Source of the DNA: SIG78 sp045533055
GTDB lineage: Bacteria; Verrucomicrobiota; Lentisphaeria; Victivallales; Victivallaceae
Direction of reading: 5' to 3'
Length of the DNA stretch: 33,878 nucleotides
Assembly: GCA_045533055.1 (NCBI GenBank)
Contig: JAZSHD010000143.1
Coordinates: 1 to 33,878, forward strand
Below the pieces are notes generated by a model that saw only the letters and a list, made by a program, of their open reading frames with translations, searched no databases and had not been told where the DNA came from. The position numbers were made by a program, and so were the translations under genes. Shown here in pieces: positions 25,036 through 30,965 of this stretch (within the stretch, counting starts at the first letter, position 1; the number at the start of each line of letters is the position of its first letter).

Positions 25036-25809
25036 ATGAACAAAAATATGATTCCTTTGATTCTTGCTGTAATACTTGGATTGGCTGCAGTATACGCTGT
25101 CAATCGTCTGGTTTTACAGAAGAACGCTTTGGCGGAAGAAGAAATGATCGAAGTCGTGGCTGCTGCACGGAATCTTGGACCGGGAGATATTTTAACAGAA
25201 GGTTCTTTTACGAAAAAGAAAATTCCGCAAAACGCCCGTCCTACTAAAGCAATTTTGTGGTCCCAAACATCCATTATCAGAGATCGCAAGTTGAATATGC
25301 CCGTGGCAGAAGGTGATTATATTCTTCTGGATGATGTCAACAGCGGCCGGGGTTTGAGCGATATTATTGGAGAAGGCGAATGGGCAATCTCAGTAAGTTT
25401 CTCTGCCGGAGCTGTTACAAAATCTCTCCGTCCCGGCGACGAGATCGCAATCTTGGGGACCTTCAATTCTGAAACAGTAAAGAAGGCTTCGGTTGCCGGT
25501 CAAAAACCAACCGTAGAACGTCGTAAGGTTACTGCTGTAATTCTGCCCAAAGTTCGAATTCTCAGTTTGGCAGATAACAAACAGCAAGGTGGCGATGAGG
25601 TAGTATTGGCTTTACCACCGAGTCAGGCGAACACATTGCTCGCTGCTCAGGCACAAGGTGTTGAGTTGTACCCCGCATTGCGTAAATCTCATGATGATTC
25701 AAATCTTAACCGCTTGGATACTGGCGTAGTCAGCAGCTCTACCTTCAGCAAACTTGTTGAAGGTGTTAACGATGTTGTGATTCCGCATGTTCCGAGTAAA
25801 ACAAAATAA
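25036..25809 (+). CDS. rcpC: RcpC/CpaB-like Flp pilus assembly protein (cluster 2)
   Basis: A 257-residue protein with an N-terminal membrane helix (MIPLILAVILGLAAVYAV), a SAF-like domain (VVAAARNLGPGDILTEGSF, MPVAEGDYILLDDV) and a C-terminal beta domain (EGEWAISVSF, RPGDEIAILGTF, VRILSLADN). It is a paralogue of 7264-8022. The start at 25036 is used because it aligns with the cluster 1 start; an in-frame ATG at 24991 would add 15 charged residues. AGGAG at 25019-25023 is rather far (12 bases), so expression may depend on upstream translation. Confidence 0.92.
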   Translation: MNKNMIPLILAVILGLAAVYAVNRLVLQKNALAEEEMIEVVAAARNLGPGDILTEGSFTKKKIPQNARPTKAILWSQTSIIRDRKLNMPVAEGDYILLDDVNSGRGLSDIIGEGEWAISVSFSAGAVTKSLRPGDEIAILGTFNSETVKKASVAGQKPTVERRKVTAVILPKVRILSLADNKQQGGDEVVLALPPSQANTLLAAQAQGVELYPALRKSHDDSNLNRLDTGVVSSSTFSKLVEGVNDVVIPHVPSKTK

Positions 25810-25829
25810 CAAAGAAAGAGAAAGAAAAA

Positions 25830-27434
25830 ATGAAAAAAATCTTTTCGTTGCTGGCTGTTCTTGGTACAGTTCTGTCCCTTTCAGCCGCAGAAGCAAAACT
25901 GCTCAGAATCCCGGTGGGATCTTTGAGTGTCGTTGACGTACCTTTCAAGGTAGAGAACGTCAGTATCAGTAACAAGGACATCGTCCGTGTTGAAACCCTC
26001 AGCGATCGTCAGGTTCGCATCAACGGGTTGAAAATCGGTGTGACCGATGTGCAGTTGCTTGGCAGCAATATGTCTCAGGTTTACAGCGTGACTGTGATCA
26101 ACGACATCCGTGAGACTTTTAACGCCCTGAAGCGCGACTTGAGCGATGTTTCTGAAATTGACCTTGCCATCAATAATGGTCGTATCGTTCTGCGTGGTGA
26201 AATCAATAATATTTCCAACTGGATTTTGAAACGCAAGGTTACCGAAGCCTATGGCTCTGTGATTCTTGACCTGACCACCTATCATCCGACCCCGGAAGTC
26301 ATGCTCAGCTTGCAGAAAAACTTTGAAAAAGCCGGTTTTAAAATCGTTCGTAAGGATGCTGCAACTAAGCCTGGCGAACTGGCAATCACTCAGATTGGAG
26401 AAATGCTGACCGTTACCGGTTCAGTTTACAATCCTGCTGATTTGAAAACCATTGACAGCATTTTGCGTGCTCAACCCTGGTTGACCCTGAACACCTCTGC
26501 TACTTCTACGGATGCGGCATTGGTCAAAGGATTTGTCAATGTACAGGTTGTTCCTGAAATGCTGCAGATTGATATTGTTCATATCGCTCTTGAAAAAGCT
26601 GATGTGGAAAGAATTGGTAACAACATTAACGGACTTGGCAACTTCCTGTCAGGAGCAATCAGTCTTGATGGTGTTCTTTCCGCTTTGCGTCTGCGTGGTG
26701 AAAAGACTAACTATGGCGCTGGCAGCTTCAATGGTACCAATTATCCCGGAAGCGGAGCTGGTTTCATGGCTCAGGGCGGCGGTTCCCTCACTGGAGCATT
26801 GGCTTTCCTCGGTCAAAATGGTGTTGTGCGCGCCCGTCGTGCAGGCTTCCTGACTTTTAAGAGTAATGACACTCAGGATTTTCGTAAAATGCACAGCGGT
26901 GGCACCCTTTACCTCGGTTCTGTTGGAGTCAACGGTGCAACTGTTATCTCCAATCTTACCGAAGTTGAATACGGCTTGATTCTTCAGGTAAAAGGCGGTT
27001 TGACCGGTGCAGACAATGTGTCCATCGAACTCAAGCAGGAACTTAGCTATCCCTCTCAGAGTGTCGCTCCCCAGGGAACTCAGTTCGATCTGAAGAAATT
27101 TTCAACGAATACTTCAATCACTTGCAAAATCGGCGAAACCATTGCTGTCGGTGGTCTTAAAGAATTTTTGCAGATGAATACAACTTCCGAGTCCATTCCG
27201 TATTTGCGTAATGTTCCCGGTTTGAAATGGTTGATCTCTCAGGATTCTGACAATTTCAATGAAACTGAAATTCTGACTCTGGTTTGTGTTCGCAGAATGG
27301 CCAAGGCATCCGCTATTGACCCTGTTGCTGTTGAACTGGATAAAATGAAAAAAGCAGAAGACAAGCAGATCAAAGATCGCGAAGCCGATAAACATAAGAA
27401 CGACGGCAAATGGTATGAATTCTGGAGATGGTAA
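25830..27434 (+). CDS. rcpA: Tad secretin RcpA/CpaC (cluster 2)
   Basis: A 534-residue secretin with signal peptide (about 1-19, LSLSAAEA), the CpaC N-terminal beta domain, two BON-like repeats (RIVLRGEI, MLTVTGSV) and a C-terminal secretin domain with CKIGETIAVGGLKEF, IPYLRNVPGLKWL and ILTLVCVRR. Compared with the cluster 1 secretin it has an extra Gly-rich stretch (residues about 285-325; GAGSFNGTNYPGSGAGFMAQ) in the region of the channel wall. Codons such as CTG, ACC, AAC, ATC and GTC are visibly more frequent than in neighbouring genes, a pattern usual in strongly expressed genes. A purine-rich A/G leader precedes the ATG. Confidence 0.94.
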   Translation: MKKIFSLLAVLGTVLSLSAAEAKLLRIPVGSLSVVDVPFKVENVSISNKDIVRVETLSDRQVRINGLKIGVTDVQLLGSNMSQVYSVTVINDIRETFNALKRDLSDVSEIDLAINNGRIVLRGEINNISNWILKRKVTEAYGSVILDLTTYHPTPEVMLSLQKNFEKAGFKIVRKDAATKPGELAITQIGEMLTVTGSVYNPADLKTIDSILRAQPWLTLNTSATSTDAALVKGFVNVQVVPEMLQIDIVHIALEKADVERIGNNINGLGNFLSGAISLDGVLSALRLRGEKTNYGAGSFNGTNYPGSGAGFMAQGGGSLTGALAFLGQNGVVRARRAGFLTFKSNDTQDFRKMHSGGTLYLGSVGVNGATVISNLTEVEYGLILQVKGGLTGADNVSIELKQELSYPSQSVAPQGTQFDLKKFSTNTSITCKIGETIAVGGLKEFLQMNTTSESIPYLRNVPGLKWLISQDSDNFNETEILTLVCVRRMAKASAIDPVAVELDKMKKAEDKQIKDREADKHKNDGKWYEFWRW

Positions 27435-27463
27435 TTTAACCATTTGCAAATAAGGAGTTTCTT

Positions 27464-29170
27464 ATGTATCTCATCATCAAAGGCAGAAGCGAAAGTTTCA
27501 GAAGTGTTTCTCTTGACGGAGAAAAATCAAGTTGGTTGATCGGCAGAGATCCCAATTGCGATATCGTATTGAAAGCCAGCCAGATTTCGCGGCGTCATGC
27601 TATGATTTCGTTGGAGGATGGCGAGTTTTTTATTGAGGATTGCAATAGTTCTCTTGGCGTTTTTGTCAACGAAAGTAAAATAACCGAAAAGACAAAAATT
27701 GCTGTCGGCAACCTCATCCGTCTTTGTTCCTATGAACTTTTGCTCTCCTTTGAGGATGTGGAAGAGGAAGAATCCCCGGATGAATCTGAACAAACAGTAA
27801 TGATTTCTGACATTCAGAAATTCCGGGGGGCTTTCTTTAATCAGGGACGTTTCCAAAGCGAGTACAAATCAGTCAATCTTTTGTATACAGATGAGATGAT
27901 GAAGCTGAAAAAACGTATTCACGAAAAGATTTTAAGCGAGATGAACCTGCCTGCGATCCATGTGCGGGATTTGGCTAAAGCTGAAACCAGAGTACGCTTG
28001 GATCGTGTTCTTACGCGGGTAATGCGTGAATTCTGGCATGAAATTCCCCGCAATATTTCCCCGGAAATTTTCAAGGAGGGAATTGTTGATGAATTGATCA
28101 ACTATGGACCGATTTCTCCTTTACTCCGGGCAGATGATATTACAGAAGTAATGATTAATGGTCCTGATTTGATTTTTGTTGAGCATGAAGGTAAACTGTT
28201 TGAAACAGGGATTCGTTTCTTTAATGATCAACATCTTTTATCAGTCATCCAACGAATTGTTGAACCTCTGGGTAGGCATATTGATGAAGCTAGTCCCATG
28301 GTGGACGCCCGTTTACCCGATGGTTCCCGAGTGAATGCGATCATACCTCCATTGGCTATTGATGGTGCGTTGGTCACGATCCGGAAGTTTGCCAAAAACA
28401 AATTGACAACAGAGGATCTTATTGATTATGGTTCTTTAACTGATGAAATGGCCCAATTTTTGTCATTTGCAGTAAAATATAAGCAGAATATCATTATTTC
28501 CGGTGGTACAGGTTCCGGAAAAACAACTTTGTTGAATGTATTAAGCCAGTTCATTCCTTTGGATGAACGTCTGGTGACGATTGAAGACTCTGCCGAATTG
28601 AAACTGACTCACCGGAATCTTGCCCGGCTTGAGTCCAGAACAGCCAACATTGAAGGGAAAGGTAAGGTTTCTATCAGAGACCTTCTGGTTAATGCTTTGC
28701 GTATGAGACCGGACCGGATCATTATCGGAGAATGTCGTTCCGGTGAAGCTCTTGATATGTTGCAGGCAATGAATACAGGACACGATGGAGCCTTAACAAC
28801 GGTACACGCAAACAGCCCCCGTGACTCTTTGAGCCGTTTGGAGAATATGGTTCTTATGGCAGGTGTTGAATTACCTGTCTCCTCTATAAGAGAACAGGTT
28901 GCTTCTGCCATCAACTTTGTTGTGCAACAAAGCCGCTTGGGCGATGGCTCAAGAAAAATTACACAAGTTACTGAAATCACAGGACGGGAAGGCAATACCA
29001 TCCTGATGCAGGATATTTTTGTCTGGAAGCAGGAAGGTGTTGATGAGAACGGAAAATTTTATGGACATTTTGAAGCAACAGGGCACATCCCCAAATTTGT
29101 TTCTGCATTGCGGGAACGGGGTGTCCTTGATATAGATATGAGCCTCTTTGCCAAAGGAGAAAAAATATGA
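27464..29170 (+). CDS. tadA: TadA/CpaF-type secretion ATPase with N-terminal FHA domain (cluster 2)
   Basis: A 568-residue ATPase. FHA domain at about 23-95 with GR at 27-28, SRRH at 42-45 and NSSLG at 61-65. An acidic linker (about 98-110) contains Thr111 in SEQTVMISD, a possible phosphosite. The CpaF helical domain and ATPase core follow with Walker A GGTGSGKT at 347-354, RIIIGECRSGEALDML and GHDGALTTVHANSP. From YTDEMMKLKKRIH onward it is very similar to 9585-11225; the FHA domains and linkers differ more. AAGGAG precedes the ATG. It ends in an ATGA overlap with tadB. Confidence 0.95.
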   Translation: MYLIIKGRSESFRSVSLDGEKSSWLIGRDPNCDIVLKASQISRRHAMISLEDGEFFIEDCNSSLGVFVNESKITEKTKIAVGNLIRLCSYELLLSFEDVEEEESPDESEQTVMISDIQKFRGAFFNQGRFQSEYKSVNLLYTDEMMKLKKRIHEKILSEMNLPAIHVRDLAKAETRVRLDRVLTRVMREFWHEIPRNISPEIFKEGIVDELINYGPISPLLRADDITEVMINGPDLIFVEHEGKLFETGIRFFNDQHLLSVIQRIVEPLGRHIDEASPMVDARLPDGSRVNAIIPPLAIDGALVTIRKFAKNKLTTEDLIDYGSLTDEMAQFLSFAVKYKQNIIISGGTGSGKTTLLNVLSQFIPLDERLVTIEDSAELKLTHRNLARLESRTANIEGKGKVSIRDLLVNALRMRPDRIIIGECRSGEALDMLQAMNTGHDGALTTVHANSPRDSLSRLENMVLMAGVELPVSSIREQVASAINFVVQQSRLGDGSRKITQVTEITGREGNTILMQDIFVWKQEGVDENGKFYGHFEATGHIPKFVSALRERGVLDIDMSLFAKGEKI

Positions 29171-30027
29171 CAAATCAATATTTTGTTTTAGGAATTGTTT
29201 TCTTTGCTGCCTTTATCGGAGCATTGGTGTTGATACCATTGTTTTCTGCACATTCTTCTTATTTGGCTACCTTAAACAATTCTTCTTATGACGAAAAACA
29301 AATTCTGATTCGAAAACGTAATATTCAAGCCGGATTTTCTCTTGGTATTTGTATTTTTGCTCTGATTGTTGCTGCCGGCTGGTGTATGGATTTTTCCTGG
29401 TATATATATTTACCGGTCGCATTATTGCTCTGTGCAGCAGTATACAGGCTTCCCGCAATAATCAACAAGAAAATAGCGGTAAAAGGCTTAAGGGATTTTG
29501 ATGACGGTATGCTTGATTTTACTGTTTTGATCCTGAACAGTTTGAAAGCAGGTTTATCTCTGACAGGAGCGATTGAAGCTGCTCTTGAAAATACTTCCGG
29601 AGCTATCTATGACGAATTTTCTCTTATGTTGAAAGAACATCGTTTGGGATTGGAGTTACCGATCGCTATCAACAATATGACTCAACGCAATGACAGTGAA
29701 AATTTGCAGTTGTTTGCTCTTACGATTTCAGTATGTATGAAGACCGGTGGTAGTATGGTTGATGTACTTGAACATGTTGTTGCAACAATTCGTCAACGCG
29801 GAGAATTTCAAGATAAGGTCAAAACGATGGTTGCTCAATCAAAATTTGAAGCATTGGCAATTTCTCTTTCTCCATTGGCAGCCCTGTTGATTCTTTATGC
29901 TGTCAAGCCTGATTTCGTATATCCCATGCTTGTTCACCCGATAGGATGGTGTGCAATGGCATTTGTTTGTTTTTGGGAAATTATCGGTTTTATCATTATC
30001 AAACGGGTTGTAACCGTCAAATTCTAA
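29167..30027 (+). CDS. tadB: TadB inner-membrane platform protein (cluster 2)
   Basis: A 286-residue T2SS-F protein with an N-terminal helix, a helix pair (about 57-95), the cytoplasmic domain (LDFTVLILNSLKAGLSLTGA, EHRLGLELPIAI, VCMKTGGSMVDVLEHV, ATIRQRGEFQDKVKTMVAQ) and two C-terminal helices ending in IIKRVVTVKF. The cluster 1 protein ends in IIKKIITIEV, and the two match along their length. The start is coupled to tadA by ATGA, with AAAGGAG upstream. Confidence 0.93.
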   Translation: MTNQYFVLGIVFFAAFIGALVLIPLFSAHSSYLATLNNSSYDEKQILIRKRNIQAGFSLGICIFALIVAAGWCMDFSWYIYLPVALLLCAAVYRLPAIINKKIAVKGLRDFDDGMLDFTVLILNSLKAGLSLTGAIEAALENTSGAIYDEFSLMLKEHRLGLELPIAINNMTQRNDSENLQLFALTISVCMKTGGSMVDVLEHVVATIRQRGEFQDKVKTMVAQSKFEALAISLSPLAALLILYAVKPDFVYPMLVHPIGWCAMAFVCFWEIIGFIIIKRVVTVKF

Positions 30028-30038
30028 CGGAGATAAAT

Positions 30039-30941
30039 ATGACTACGGAATACTTGATTACATACGCTTTGATATTTGGAGCAGTATTCAGCCTGATAAT
30101 TTTTGTCAGTACATTGAGTAAAAACAGAAACTTATCTCAATACAAGAATCTGCCGATTTACTTTTATATGTTTCAGGGAGCTATCACCTTTTTTTCTTTG
30201 GAAATTGGTTCCATGCTGGTAAAAAGTTCTTCGAAAAATAAATTAAAAATGGAAAAGATGCTCCGCCAATCAGCTCTTTCACTTCAAGTTCAGGATGTTT
30301 ATGGAGCTGCAATCGTATTAGCTCTTATTTTTGGCATCATTGGCGGTATAGTGTTGTTTATGTTAAAAATGGCTTTGCCGTTAAAACTTCTTCTGGGGAC
30401 TATTTTTATTGTTATTGGTGCAATTATTCCATTCTTCAATATTTGGCAAATTGCCCAGAAACGTTCCGAAGAAATTTTAAGGGATCTCCCTTTCATTATA
30501 GATATCATATCATCTTCTATGAATGCAGGTTTGGATTTTAATGCTTCAGTCGCTCATCTTTCAGAAATAAAAAACAAAGATCATGTTGTTCTTAAAGATG
30601 AATTTATGTCCTACCTCAAAGAGGTTCAATTGGGCAAATCCAGAGCTGAAGCTTTGCGTGATATGGAAAAGAGAATTTGCGTAAAAGAATTCAGCAGATT
30701 TATTTTTGCTATTTTACATGGTATTGAAACCGGTGTTTCAATCGTTGAAGTAATGAGAGTACAAGCTGTCGAAATCCGCCGACTTCGTTCTACTTTAGCG
30801 GAACAGGAGGCCGCTAAAGCACCTTCTAAAATGATTGTTCCAATGGTGATTTTCATTTTTCCCTCTATGTTTATCATCATTTTTACGCCAATTTTAATAA
30901 AAATGAAAGATTCTCCAATCTTTTCATTTCTCAAATGGTAA
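30039..30941 (+). CDS. tadC: TadC inner-membrane platform protein (cluster 2)
   Basis: A 300-residue T2SS-F protein: N-terminal helix, helix pair about 108-150, the cytoplasmic domain (LPFIIDIISSSMNAGLDFNA, EVQLGKSRAEALRDM, LHGIETGVSIVEVMRVQ, RRLRSTLAEQEAAKAPS) and a C-terminal helix (MIVPMVIFIFPSMFIIIFTPIL). The ATG at 30039 is used, with GGAG 6 bases upstream; the longer frame from 29946 would lie inside tadB and lacks such a site. It is a paralogue of 12119-13018. Confidence 0.93.
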   Translation: MTTEYLITYALIFGAVFSLIIFVSTLSKNRNLSQYKNLPIYFYMFQGAITFFSLEIGSMLVKSSSKNKLKMEKMLRQSALSLQVQDVYGAAIVLALIFGIIGGIVLFMLKMALPLKLLLGTIFIVIGAIIPFFNIWQIAQKRSEEILRDLPFIIDIISSSMNAGLDFNASVAHLSEIKNKDHVVLKDEFMSYLKEVQLGKSRAEALRDMEKRICVKEFSRFIFAILHGIETGVSIVEVMRVQAVEIRRLRSTLAEQEAAKAPSKMIVPMVIFIFPSMFIIIFTPILIKMKDSPIFSFLKW

Positions 30942-30965
30942 ATTCAACCCGGGAGTCACGTCAAA

